A stretch of 64,000 nt of DNA from assembly GCA_027315005.1 (NCBI GenBank), contig DAHUZT010000114.1, forward strand, positions 62,001-126,000. The letters run 5' to 3'. Shown piece after piece: positions 26,030 to 34,625 of the stretch; position 1 is the stretch's first letter; the number at the start of each line of letters is the position of its first letter. Source of the stretch: Acidimicrobiaceae bacterium (lineage in GTDB: Bacteria > Actinomycetota > Acidimicrobiia > Acidimicrobiales > RAAP-2). The notes beneath the pieces are model-generated. The model had not been told where the DNA came from and made no database searches. It saw only the letters and a program-made list of their open reading frames with translations. The translations under genes were made by a program, and so were the position numbers.

Positions 26030-27145
26030 TCAGATCCCGATGCGCTGGGCGAGCTGTTCACGGTGATATGCCGGATCGCCCAACATGAGCTCCGAAGACT
26101 TCGCCCGCTTGAAGTAGAGATGAGCCGGGTGCTCCCAGGTGAAGCCGATCCCGCCATGGATCTGGATGGTCTCGGCGGCGGCGTGGAAAAAGGCCTCGGA
26201 ACAGTACGATTTCGCCAGGCTCGCCACGACTGGAAGCTCGTCCGAGTCTTCCGCTGCCGCCCAGCCGGCATAGTAGGCGGCCGACTTGGCGGACTCCACC
26301 TCGAGGAGCATGTCGGCACACTTGTGCTTTATCGCCTGGAAGCTGCCGATCGGACGACCGAACTGGATGCGGGTCTTGGCGTAATCCACCGAGATGTCGA
26401 GGCAATGCTGGGCACCGCCGACCTGCTCGGCCGCCAGCGCCACCGCCGCCAGATCGAGGGTCTTCGTCAGCCCGGTGCCGGCCTCGCCGTCGGCCCCGAT
26501 AAGACGGGCCGGGGTGTCGACGAACTCGAGCCTGGCCTGCTTGCGGGTCTGGTCCATGGTTGGAAGGGCGGTCCGGCTGAGCCCTCCGGCCGTCCCGTCC
26601 ACAGCGAAGAGCGAAAGGCCGGCCGACGTCCGGCCCAACACGAGGACCAGGTTGGCGGTGTGGCCGTCGATCACGAACGACTTGTGGCCGTTCAGCTTCC
26701 ATTGTCCTTCCGAATGCACTGCCTCGAGCGTGATGCCGTCGGCATCCCAGCGGCCAGTGTCCTCGGTGAAGGCCAGGGTGGCGATTGTCTCTCCCGAGGC
26801 GATACCCGGAAGGAGCTCCGCCTTGGCCTCGTCGTCTTCGGAGGTGAGGATGGCATTGGTACCGAGGGCCACGGTGGAGAAGAAGGGTGCGCAGAGCAGC
26901 GACGCCCCCATCTCCTCGAGCACGACGATCAGCTCGACGTAGGTGAATCCCGATCCCCCGAACTGTTCGGGGATTGTGAGGGACTGGAGGCCGAGCTGTT
27001 CGGCCATCTGCGTCCAGACCCCCCGGTCATAACCTTCCGTGGTCTCCATGAGCCGGCGGACCTCCGTCTCGGGCGACTTGTCCTCCAGAAATCGGCGTAC
27101 CGATCGGCGGAGCTCGTCCTGCTCATCGCTGAAGGCGAAATTCAT
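26030..27145 (-). CDS. Acyl-CoA dehydrogenase
   Basis: 371 residues, the usual length. It oxidises an acyl-CoA to the enoyl-CoA with FAD. The N-terminal helical domain has GVWTQMAEQLGLQSL and PEQFGGSGFTYVE; the middle beta domain has LAFTEDTGRWD; the C-terminal helices include KTRIQFGRPIGSFQAIKHK and ETIQIHGGIGFTWEHPAH. It belongs to the actinobacterial FadE group common in lipid and steroid catabolism; the substrate is not predictable. Likely cotranscribed with the anchored protein downstream. Confidence 0.92.
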   Translation of the reverse strand: MNFAFSDEQDELRRSVRRFLEDKSPETEVRRLMETTEGYDRGVWTQMAEQLGLQSLTIPEQFGGSGFTYVELIVVLEEMGASLLCAPFFSTVALGTNAILTSEDDEAKAELLPGIASGETIATLAFTEDTGRWDADGITLEAVHSEGQWKLNGHKSFVIDGHTANLVLVLGRTSAGLSLFAVDGTAGGLSRTALPTMDQTRKQARLEFVDTPARLIGADGEAGTGLTKTLDLAAVALAAEQVGGAQHCLDISVDYAKTRIQFGRPIGSFQAIKHKCADMLLEVESAKSAAYYAGWAAAEDSDELPVVASLAKSYCSEAFFHAAAETIQIHGGIGFTWEHPAHLYFKRAKSSELMLGDPAYHREQLAQRIGI

Positions 27146-27258
27146 CCTTGCTCACTTCCTCTGAGAACCCTGCCTGTCTACCAGAAGCAGCGAGACCCTG
27201 ACCAACGAGTCGCCATGGGAAAGTAGGCTCGGGTCCGGACGGACCGGGGAGGTTCCCG

Positions 27259-27873
27259 ATGGCAGTAGCCACCAAGGTCGACTATGAAGACGCTGCGGTG
27301 GAGGTTCATCGCCTGGTGGTCGGCCCTGTCGACAACAACGTCTACGTGATCCGTTGCCGTGCGACCGGAGCGTCGCTGCTCATCGACGCCGCGAACGAAC
27401 ACGAAAAGCTGCTCGAGGTGTGCCGGGCGCTCGACGTGCGACGGGTTGTCGAGACCCACGGTCATTGGGACCACATCCAGGCGGTCGAGGCCGTGCGGGC
27501 GGCCGGGATCGACGTGGCGGTCACCGACGCCGACATGCTCCCCTCATACGATCAGCTGCTGGAAGACCGGTCGGTTCTCACGGTGGGTCGCCTCCGGATA
27601 TCCACCATCGCCACACCCGGACACACCCCGGGTTCGATGTGCTTCGCGGTGGAGGGGACGCCTCTGCTGTTCACGGGCGACACCCTTTTCCCCGGGGGCC
27701 CCGGCAACACCTCCTTCGAGAACGCCGACTTCGACACCATCATCGAGTCGATCGACGGTCGGATCTTCACCGAGTTCGGTCCGGACACCCTGGTGCTGCC
27801 CGGCCATGGCGCCGGAACCACCATTGGTGCCGAGTCACCGCATCTCGACGAATGGGTATCCCGGGGCTGGTGA
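27259..27873 (+). CDS. Metallo-beta-lactamase-fold hydrolase, glyoxalase II-like
   Basis: 204 residues from ATG 27259, behind GGGGAGG. The metal motif H-x-H-x-D-H is HGHWDHIQ, with the further ligands in TPGHTPGSM (His), FTGDTLF (Asp) and LPGHGAGTT (His). These are standard for binuclear-metal thioester or lactone hydrolases. The YVIRC and N-terminal DNNVYV pattern matches the glyoxalase II-like branch. The true substrate is unknown. Divergent from the acyl-CoA dehydrogenase. Confidence 0.9.
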   Translation: MAVATKVDYEDAAVEVHRLVVGPVDNNVYVIRCRATGASLLIDAANEHEKLLEVCRALDVRRVVETHGHWDHIQAVEAVRAAGIDVAVTDADMLPSYDQLLEDRSVLTVGRLRISTIATPGHTPGSMCFAVEGTPLLFTGDTLFPGGPGNTSFENADFDTIIESIDGRIFTEFGPDTLVLPGHGAGTTIGAESPHLDEWVSRGW

Positions 27874-27924
27874 TCGCTGCCCGCCCGCTCCACCTCCGCT
27901 GGCGCGAATCGGTCGGCGACGGGA

Positions 27925-30120
27925 TCACACCGCAGTCGAGGGACGGCGCGGCTCTCTGATCAGCTCGATCTCGGGAGGGAGCCCGACGATCGACAACCCC
28001 CCGGCTACCTCTGATCCGACCTCGATAGTGACGTGCGATCCGGCCAATGGGATGCCCGCCACCTTCAGGTAGTCGATCTCCTCCGGAAGGTTGGGCGAGA
28101 GCCAAGTCCTGCCGTACGGCACCCACGGGTCCAACCGCAGCAGGGTCCGGAGGCAGAGTAGGGGTGAGGCGGCGGACCAGGCCTGAGGTGAACACGAGGT
28201 GGGGTAGCCGACCGGCACGGTCAGCTCTGAACGGTCGAGCCCGCTGAACAGCTCCGGGAGTCGTCCACCGCCCACGGCAGCGGCGTCGAAGAGCCCGAAG
28301 ATGAGTTTCTGGGCGGCCGCATCGAAGCCGTAGCGGGCCAGGCCCGCCGCGACGATGGCCGTGTCGTGCGGCCATACCGAGCCACAGTGGTAGCTGATCG
28401 GGTTGTAGCCCCCACTGTCATCAGCCAGAGTTCGCAGGCCCCATCCGGTGAACATGGTCGATCCGATCAAGCGCTCCGCCACCCGCTGGGCCTTGTCCTC
28501 GTCCACGATTCCGGTCCACAAGCAGTGCCCGATGTTGGAGGTGAGTGAGTCGATCGGCCGCTTGTCGCCGTCGAGCCCGACTGCGAAGAACCCACGGTCC
28601 TCGAGCCAGAAATCCCGGTTGAAGGCGGCCTTCAAATGTGTGGCTTTGGCCCGAAACCTCTCGTAGACCGCGGTGTCCCCCACCTCGAAGGCGAAATGGG
28701 CGGTCGCCAGATAGGCGCCGTAGGTGTATGCCTGCACCTCGCACAGGGCGATGGGGGCGGTGGCGACCGACCCGTCCGCATAACGGATCCCGTCCCAGCT
28801 GTCCTTCCAACCTTGGTTGGCGAGCCCGCTCCCTGTGCCCCGCTGATATTCGACATAGCCGTCGCCGTCGGCGTCTCCGAACCGCTCGATCCATTCGATG
28901 GCCCGAGCCGCATTGGGAAGCAGCTCGTCGACCAACTCCCGCGCCACGCCCCAGCGACGCATCTCACCGAGAAGCATCACGAAGAGTGGAGTGGCGTCGG
29001 CCGTTCCGTAGTAGATGCTTCCCCCGCCGAGTGACAGCGAGGCCGCGTCGCCGAATCGCATCTCATGCAGTATTCGCCCGGGCTCCTCGTCGCGACGCGG
29101 ATCGACGTCCTCCCCCTGGAACCGGGCCAGGGTCTGGAGTACGCCGCGGGCCAGATCGGGGTCCACCAGGAGCGCCATCCAGGCGGTCAGCAGGGAGTCC
29201 CGACCGAAAACGGTCATGAACCACGGTGCTCCCGCCGCGACCACCACCCGTTCCGGATAGTCGGGGTCGAAGATCCGAAGAGCGCCCAGGTCCTCGGAGC
29301 TCCTAGCGATCACCTCCTTGATCCCCGGATGGCTGGTCTCCACCTGTGGAACCCGCCTGCGCCATTGCGCCAGTCGCTCGGTGGGAGTGGCCCGGTCGAC
29401 CGGCTGGCCGCAGCGGTAACGCGGGGCGGTGGGTTCGCCATTGAACACGGGTACCACCTCGATACAGGCCGTCCATTCCGAACGGGACGGAACGGTCACC
29501 GTGAAGGTCACCCGATCGCCGGTCACCATCGATGCGCCGGAGAAGCGCAGCTGGACTCCCCGCACCACGCCGGACCGGCGGTAGGAGTAGGTGAGCGTCG
29601 GCTGGCCCGTCCAGGTGGCGCCGTCTGAGGCGCCGGGTGGTTCGGACACCTCGACCGTGACCTCTCCCTCGGGTGTGGCGGCTCCAACCCGCCCCTCCTT
29701 GACGGCGAACAGGTCGGCGAAGTCGGTGCCGACCAGGACATCGACGGTGCATGACGCCGGATCGTCGGCGACGTTCCGGATTCTCAGATCCTCACGCATG
29801 CCCAGGCCGACATACCGGTCACGGAACACCATCAGCGTGGAGTCGGCAAGTCCGGCAGAGGGCGTGCACCGGGACACGAACGTCGCCGAGAACGGGGCGT
29901 CGCTGGTGGCGGCCAGCGGCTCGACCGGCACGCCGTTGATCAGGATCTCGAATCGGGAGAGGATACGGGTGTCGCGTACGAAGAGGCCCTGGGTCGTGTC
30001 CGGGACGATGTCCCCGGCAGATCCGCTGATGACGAAGGTCGACTCGTCGACCAGGGTGACCACGCCGCCCACCGTTGCCCATTGGGCCACCGGGCCGGCG
30101 TAGTTCCACGGGTCGGCCAT
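27925..30120 (-). CDS. Amylo-alpha-1,6-glucosidase (glycogen debranching)-type protein
   Basis: 731 residues from ATG 30120. The N-terminal part is the beta-rich bacterial GDE N-domain (TTQGLFVRDTRILSRFEI near the start). The C-terminal half is an (alpha/alpha)6 barrel with GAPWFMTVFGRDSLLTAWMAL, LHEMRFGD, YYGTADATPLFVML, GLANQGWKDSWDGI and YHCGSVWPHDTAIVAAGL, all typical of the amylo-1,6-glucosidase/GH15-GH63-like family. It probably hydrolyses alpha-1,6 branches of glycogen or related glucans. No other glycogen gene lies in the window. Confidence 0.9.
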   Translation of the reverse strand: MADPWNYAGPVAQWATVGGVVTLVDESTFVISGSAGDIVPDTTQGLFVRDTRILSRFEILINGVPVEPLAATSDAPFSATFVSRCTPSAGLADSTLMVFRDRYVGLGMREDLRIRNVADDPASCTVDVLVGTDFADLFAVKEGRVGAATPEGEVTVEVSEPPGASDGATWTGQPTLTYSYRRSGVVRGVQLRFSGASMVTGDRVTFTVTVPSRSEWTACIEVVPVFNGEPTAPRYRCGQPVDRATPTERLAQWRRRVPQVETSHPGIKEVIARSSEDLGALRIFDPDYPERVVVAAGAPWFMTVFGRDSLLTAWMALLVDPDLARGVLQTLARFQGEDVDPRRDEEPGRILHEMRFGDAASLSLGGGSIYYGTADATPLFVMLLGEMRRWGVARELVDELLPNAARAIEWIERFGDADGDGYVEYQRGTGSGLANQGWKDSWDGIRYADGSVATAPIALCEVQAYTYGAYLATAHFAFEVGDTAVYERFRAKATHLKAAFNRDFWLEDRGFFAVGLDGDKRPIDSLTSNIGHCLWTGIVDEDKAQRVAERLIGSTMFTGWGLRTLADDSGGYNPISYHCGSVWPHDTAIVAAGLARYGFDAAAQKLIFGLFDAAAVGGGRLPELFSGLDRSELTVPVGYPTSCSPQAWSAASPLLCLRTLLRLDPWVPYGRTWLSPNLPEEIDYLKVAGIPLAGSHVTIEVGSEVAGGLSIVGLPPEIELIREPRRPSTAV

Positions 30121-30169
30121 CACGCCACCGTACCCGCACGGTGGAGCCGGACGGTGAGCCGGACGGAAC

Positions 30170-30193
30170 CACTCGGGCCGGTCGGTCCGAGTG
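30170..30193. repeat. Inverted repeat in the GDE-sufC divergent region
   Basis: CACTCGG and CCGAGTG pair perfectly across a 10-nt spacer. It lies just upstream of the AT-rich sufC promoter patch and could be an operator. A nearby direct repeat, gagccggacgg, occurs twice about 13 bp apart. Confidence 0.5.
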
Positions 30194-30205
30194 AACCGCT
30201 TTATC

Positions 30206-30227
30206 ACTATCACCGTAGGGGAAAATC
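30206..30227 (+). promoter_or_regulatory. Suf motif upstream of sufC (ACTATC-N4-TAGGGGAAA)
   Basis: ACTATC, four bases, then TAGGGGAAAATC, in an AT-rich patch 69 bp before the sufC start. The same arrangement, with one changed base in the core, precedes sufB on the other strand. CACTAT could serve as a -10 element with transcription starting near TAGG. Confidence 0.45.
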
Positions 30228-30295
30228 CAACGGCGGGCTAGCATGGGAAGCGTGCATCCGCTGTCACAGCCGACCGAACTGGGCTTCACCCCGGC

Positions 30296-31051
30296 ATGAG
30301 CGAAAGCCCGCCCCCGCTGCTCCAGACCGTCGACCTGTGGGTCGAGGCCGAAGGGACTCCGATCCTCCGCGGTGTCGAACTGACCGTTCGGGCGGGACAG
30401 GTACATGCGCTGATGGGTCCGAACGGCTCGGGCAAGTCCACCCTGGCGAACGTGCTCCTAGGCAACCCCGCCTACAAGGTGACCGCGGGGTCCATCCTGT
30501 TGAAGGGCGAGGACGTCACGAACTGGCCGGCCGATGTCCGGGGCAAGGCCGGGATGTTCCTCGCTTTCCAGGACCCGGAGACGATCGAGGGGGTTCCGGT
30601 GATCCAATTCCTCCGCCAGGCCCTTTCGGCCCGCCGCGGGATGGATCTCTCCGTGCTCGAGATCCGGTTGATGATGCTCGAGTGGATGGAGAGGCTGGGA
30701 ATGGACCCTGCTTTCGGTGAACGTCACCTGAACGATGGGTTCTCCGGTGGCGAAAAGAAGCGGAACGAGATTCTCCAATTGGCCATGCTCGAACCTGAGC
30801 TTGCCGTCTTGGACGAAACCGATTCCGGCCTCGACGTCGATGCTCTGCGCTCCGTGGCCCGGGGGGTGGGGACCGTACGGTCGGATCGTCCGGATCTGGG
30901 CATCCTGGTGATCACGCATTACCGACGGATGTTGGAAGAATTGTCGGCCGACCGTGTGCACCTGATGGTCGATGGGGTGATCGTGGCCGAAGGTGGGGAC
31001 GAGCTGGCCCGACAACTCGAGTCCGAAGGATATGAGCCATGGCGGAGCTGA
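30296..31051 (+). CDS. sufC: SufC-type Fe-S assembly ATPase (copy in sufCSU operon)
   Basis: 251 residues. It is the ABC-type ATPase of the SufBC2D scaffold. Walker A is GPNGSGKS (41-48), the signature is FSGGEKKR (149-156), Walker B ends in AVLDETDSGLD with catalytic Glu, and the switch His is in VITHYRRM. The FLAFQDPETIEGVP Q-loop region is typical of SufC rather than of transport ATPases. ATG start. Its 3' end overlaps sufS by 13 bp. A second, diverged sufC lies at 37.1-37.9 kb with sufD. Confidence 0.95.
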   Translation: MSESPPPLLQTVDLWVEAEGTPILRGVELTVRAGQVHALMGPNGSGKSTLANVLLGNPAYKVTAGSILLKGEDVTNWPADVRGKAGMFLAFQDPETIEGVPVIQFLRQALSARRGMDLSVLEIRLMMLEWMERLGMDPAFGERHLNDGFSGGEKKRNEILQLAMLEPELAVLDETDSGLDVDALRSVARGVGTVRSDRPDLGILVITHYRRMLEELSADRVHLMVDGVIVAEGGDELARQLESEGYEPWRS

Positions 31052-32337
31052 CCGACTCGACATCGAGGTCGGGACGGATCGAGCCTGCAGAGGCACCGAA
31101 CTGCGACTCGCTCGATGTTGCGCTGCTGCGCAAGGACTTTCCTTTGCTCGGGATCGAAGTGCACGGCCACCCGATCTGCTACCTCGACTCGGCGTCGTCA
31201 TCCCAACGGCCGATTGCCGTCCTCGACGCCATGCGCAATTACGAGGAGACCACCCACGCCAACGTCCACCGGGGCGTTTACGCCATCGCCGAAGAGGCGA
31301 CTGCGAGGTTCGAGACCGCACGGATGAAGATCGGCGCGTTCATTGGCGCACCGAATCCGGGCCGAGAGATCGTGTTCACGAAGAACGCCACCGAGGCAAT
31401 CAATCTTGTCGCCGGCACCTGGGGACGGGCCAACCTCGGTGAAGGCGACGTCGTCGTCCTCACCGAGATGGAACACCATGCGAACATCGTCCCCTGGCAC
31501 ATGCTGGCCTCCGAACGCCGGTTCACCATTCGGTGGATCCCCATCGACGACCGGGGTGAGCTGATCCTGGACGATCTCGACCGGCTGCTGGAGGGGGCCA
31601 AGCTGGTGGGTGTGACGTGCATGTCGAACGTGCTCGGGACGCTCAACCCTGTGGCCGAGATCTCCTCGGCCGCCCACGGCGCAGGGGCGCTGGTCATAGC
31701 CGATGGGGCCCAGTCCGTTCCCCACCAGGTCACCGACGTCGTCGCGCTCGGAGTCGACTTCATGGCGTTCAGCGCCCACAAGATGCTCGGCCCGACCGGT
31801 GTCGGCGTCCTGTGGGGCCGCGAGGCCATACTCGAGGAGCTCCCGCCCTTCCTCGGAGGAGGTGAGATGATCCTGGATGTCCGCAAGGACGGGTTCACCC
31901 CGAACGACATACCATGGCGATTCGAGGCGGGTACGCCTCCGATCACCGAGGCGATCGGCATGGGTGCGGCAGTGGACTACCTGACCGCGGTCGGAATGGA
32001 CCGGGTGCGGGCCCACGAGATCTCCCTCTCCTCCGCCGCGCTCGCACTCTTCGAGGAGCGGTTCGGCGACGATCTCCGGATCTTCGGACCACGGGAACCC
32101 TCGGCTCGGGGAGGTGTGATCTCCTTCGCCTATCGGGACATCCACCCCCACGACATCTCCCAGGTGCTCGACGAGTACGGAATATGCGTGCGTGCCGGGC
32201 ACCACTGTGCGAAGCCGCTCATGCGGCGTCTCGGAGTCAGCGCCACCGCTCGTGCGTCCTTCGCGCTCTACAACGACGGGTCCGACCTGGTTCGGCTGGC
32301 GGACGCGCTCGAGCACGCCGGAGCGTTCTTCGGATGA
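31039..32337 (+). CDS. sufS: Cysteine desulfurase SufS
   Basis: 432 residues. This PLP enzyme takes sulfur from cysteine and passes it to SufU. The PLP-binding Lys248 is in FSAHKMLGPTG; the persulfide Cys390 is in RAGHHCAKPLM. Other group II features are YLDSASSSQ, the THANVHRGVY segment and VLTEMEHHANIVPW. The first 30 residues are a variable extension. It overlaps sufC and is followed 64 bp later by sufU. Confidence 0.96.
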   Translation: MAELTDSTSRSGRIEPAEAPNCDSLDVALLRKDFPLLGIEVHGHPICYLDSASSSQRPIAVLDAMRNYEETTHANVHRGVYAIAEEATARFETARMKIGAFIGAPNPGREIVFTKNATEAINLVAGTWGRANLGEGDVVVLTEMEHHANIVPWHMLASERRFTIRWIPIDDRGELILDDLDRLLEGAKLVGVTCMSNVLGTLNPVAEISSAAHGAGALVIADGAQSVPHQVTDVVALGVDFMAFSAHKMLGPTGVGVLWGREAILEELPPFLGGGEMILDVRKDGFTPNDIPWRFEAGTPPITEAIGMGAAVDYLTAVGMDRVRAHEISLSSAALALFEERFGDDLRIFGPREPSARGGVISFAYRDIHPHDISQVLDEYGICVRAGHHCAKPLMRRLGVSATARASFALYNDGSDLVRLADALEHAGAFFG

Positions 32338-32401
32338 ACGCCGGGAGGTACTGTGGCGGCGTGGGAAGCGTTCGACAGCCGAATCGACCGGGTGATCACT
32401 G

Positions 32402-32917
32402 ATGTCCGCTCTCGAAGGTCTCTACCGGGAGATCATCCTCGACCACTACCGTTCCCCCCGCAATCGTGGCGAATTGGCATCGCCGCCGGCGCTGCGGGTC
32501 GAGGGCTTCAACCCGTTGTGCGGGGACGAGATCGTGGTGACAGTCGACCTCCAGCGCGGGATCCTCTCCGACATAAAGTTCTCTGGGACCGGATGCTCGA
32601 TCAGCCAGTCCTCGGCCTCGTTGATGTCTGCCGCGGTCAAGGGGAAGCCGGTGCCGGAGGTTCGGGATCTCATCCGTACGTTCAAGAGCATGATGTCGAT
32701 CCATGAGTCGACGCTTCCGGCCGGGCCGGACGGTGTGGACAATCCGGATGGCTCATCGGGCGACAACACCGAACCCGACGTGATCGACGTCGACGCGCTC
32801 GGCGAACTCGCAGCCCTTCAGGGGGTGGTGAAGTTTCCGGTGCGGATCAAGTGCGCCACCCTTAGCTGGAACACCCTCGCTCAGGGCCTCGACCAGGGCG
32901 ACCAGGAGACCGCCTGA
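32402..32917 (+). CDS. sufU: SufU zinc-dependent sulfurtransferase
   Basis: 171 residues. It accepts persulfide from SufS. Zinc ligands and acceptor cysteines are visible: Cys40 and Asp42 (NPLCGDE), Cys65 (GTGCSIS) and Cys151 (IKCATLSW). The 18-22 residue insertion between the second and third Cys that separates SufU from IscU is present. ATG start. It is the last gene of the plus-strand suf operon; no sufT/paaD follows. Confidence 0.95.
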   Translation: MSALEGLYREIILDHYRSPRNRGELASPPALRVEGFNPLCGDEIVVTVDLQRGILSDIKFSGTGCSISQSSASLMSAAVKGKPVPEVRDLIRTFKSMMSIHESTLPAGPDGVDNPDGSSGDNTEPDVIDVDALGELAALQGVVKFPVRIKCATLSWNTLAQGLDQGDQETA

Positions 32918-33037
32918 AAGCTCCACCCGCCGAACGGGCTCGAGCGGGCAATCACGTCGCCCTTCTCAATCTCCAAGAAGATCGACCAGTCCGTTGCCCA
33001 CCGAAGCGCCTGCCGGAATCTCCTGTTCGGTCCATCG

Positions 33038-33544
33038 CTACTCCCCGTCCGGGGAAATCACGTATGGCCGTCTTGGGTGCGACCCGGCCCCGCCGTGTCC
33101 GCGCTCGCCTGCTTCGAGCAGCCGGCCGATCTCGGTGACCTCCGCCTCGACCGAGTTGGCGAACCACTTGGCGGCCACCTGGTCGTGAATCCAGCCGAGC
33201 CGCCCGTGCCCGAGATCGAGCTCTTCCACGTGGCGAATGCGTGTGCCTCCCTCTATGGCATCGATCTCGAACCATGCGTGGATGCCCCGCGGAACTCCAT
33301 GCTCCAGTGTCACGTCGATGCTGCGGGGTCGTTCCCACCGGTACCGGGTAATGACCGAGCCGGCGAAGCGACCGAGGAACCTCCCGTCTTCACGGGCCAG
33401 CATGCCGTCGGGGGTGTCGGCCAGCTTGGTGACCCAGACCATCTTTGTATCGGCCTTGGCGTACTGCGCCGGATCGAGCACAAAGTCGAATACCTCGTCG
33501 GGCGTCACACCCTTCGCCACCGTCGTGCCTTCACCCTTGACCAT
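33038..33544 (-). CDS. SRPBCC / polyketide cyclase-like protein
   Basis: 168 residues. It has the START-like helix-grip layout: N-terminal AKGVTPDEVFDFVLDP, central strands (RYRWERPRSIDVTLEH, HAWFEIDAIEGGTRIRH) and a long C-terminal helix (IHDQVAAKWFANSVEAEVTEIGRL, read in two parts). These proteins bind hydrophobic ligands. No catalytic residues can be assigned. It lies 120 bp from sufU on the opposite strand, in the DNA that separates the two suf groups. Confidence 0.8.
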   Translation of the reverse strand: MVKGEGTTVAKGVTPDEVFDFVLDPAQYAKADTKMVWVTKLADTPDGMLAREDGRFLGRFAGSVITRYRWERPRSIDVTLEHGVPRGIHAWFEIDAIEGGTRIRHVEELDLGHGRLGWIHDQVAAKWFANSVEAEVTEIGRLLEAGERGHGGAGSHPRRPYVISPDGE

Positions 33545-33648
33545 GAGCCTTCCTCCTCTTCATTCTCTTCATTCGAATCTCGCTTTTCGGCGATACCGGA
33601 CCGGGGGGATCGAGTCTGATGCTGACCCATTCACACGCGGACCGTGTT

Positions 33649-34467
33649 TCACGTGGTGGCCAGCCGTCGCATCGCCTTCTGGTAGGCGATGGGGACGAGC
33701 GTTCGGGCCATTGGAGCCAGCAGGGGTAAGAGGGCGGCATTGATGTCCACCTTCGGACCGCCCATCCGATCGGCAACCAGGGCAGCCACGCCGTCTGCGG
33801 TGCGACGCACCATCCTCGGCGGCAGGGAACCACCGTCCTCATTGCCCGACAATCCCATTGCCGTGGGTACCCAGCCCGGGTAGAGGAGGTGGACGTGCAC
33901 CCCACGGGGGGCCACTTCGTGGGCAACCGATTCGGAGAAAGCCGAGACGGCGGCTTTGGACGCTGCGTAGGCACCTTGTCCAGGCTCGGGGGCACGGGCC
34001 GAATCGGAGGAGACGTTCACCACGACACCGGATCGCCGCTCGATCATGCCGGGCAGGACGGCCAGGGTGCCGGCCACCGTGGCGAAGAAGTTGACGTCGA
34101 ACACCTGCCGGACGGAAGAGGTCCCGCCACCTCCGGTGGCCGCGAGCATGAGGTCGATCCCGGCGTTGTTGATCAGGATGTCGATGCTCCCTCGTTCCTC
34201 CTGAATGCAGTCCAACGTGTCGCGGAATGTGTCGGCGTCCCCCACGTCACAGATCTGTGTAGTGCTTCCCGGTGATCGTCCGGAAAGTTCTGCGGCGAGC
34301 TGGTCGAGCAATGAGCGACGACGAGCAAGCCCGATCACCGATGCGCCTCTTTCGGCCAGGGTCAGGGCCACCGAGCGCCCGATACCCGACGAGGCACCGG
34401 TGACCACGGCCAGTTGGCCGTCATAGCGCCGGACCGACCGAGTGTGATGTCGCCGGTGTCGTGTCAC
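33649..34467 (-). CDS. Short-chain dehydrogenase/reductase
   Basis: 272 residues from GTG 34467 (AAGG upstream); the frame is open to 34596 without family similarity. Cofactor motif TGASSGIGRSVAL, NNAG, and the complete active site (VSSDS and YAASK). The N-terminus is basic (RHRRHHTRSVRR). The C-terminus has an extended tail (LPLLAPMARTLVPIAYQKAMRRLA) seen in the DltE/ketoreductase-like actinobacterial SDRs. Substrate unknown. Confidence 0.87.
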   Translation of the reverse strand: MTRHRRHHTRSVRRYDGQLAVVTGASSGIGRSVALTLAERGASVIGLARRRSLLDQLAAELSGRSPGSTTQICDVGDADTFRDTLDCIQEERGSIDILINNAGIDLMLAATGGGGTSSVRQVFDVNFFATVAGTLAVLPGMIERRSGVVVNVSSDSARAPEPGQGAYAASKAAVSAFSESVAHEVAPRGVHVHLLYPGWVPTAMGLSGNEDGGSLPPRMVRRTADGVAALVADRMGGPKVDINAALLPLLAPMARTLVPIAYQKAMRRLATT

Positions 34468-34625
34468 GGTACAGACCTTACGGTCCCATCGGACCCACTG
34501 GGGATCGATCTCAGCAAGGAAGGCGCTGAACGGCCCGGGCGTCACCTCAAATGGTGCTTCTCGGGCCGCGGCGGCTCGGGGTCCGCCGCGATCCAAACCG
34601 GTGCCGACCGGAAGGCTGAATGCCG

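Noticed and set aside
33645-33660. TGTTTCACGTG resembling a parS (ParB) site
   Set aside because: Only the left half and centre match the 16-bp palindrome; the right half (GTGGC) does not. It lies over the stop codon of the SDR gene, and no par genes are near.
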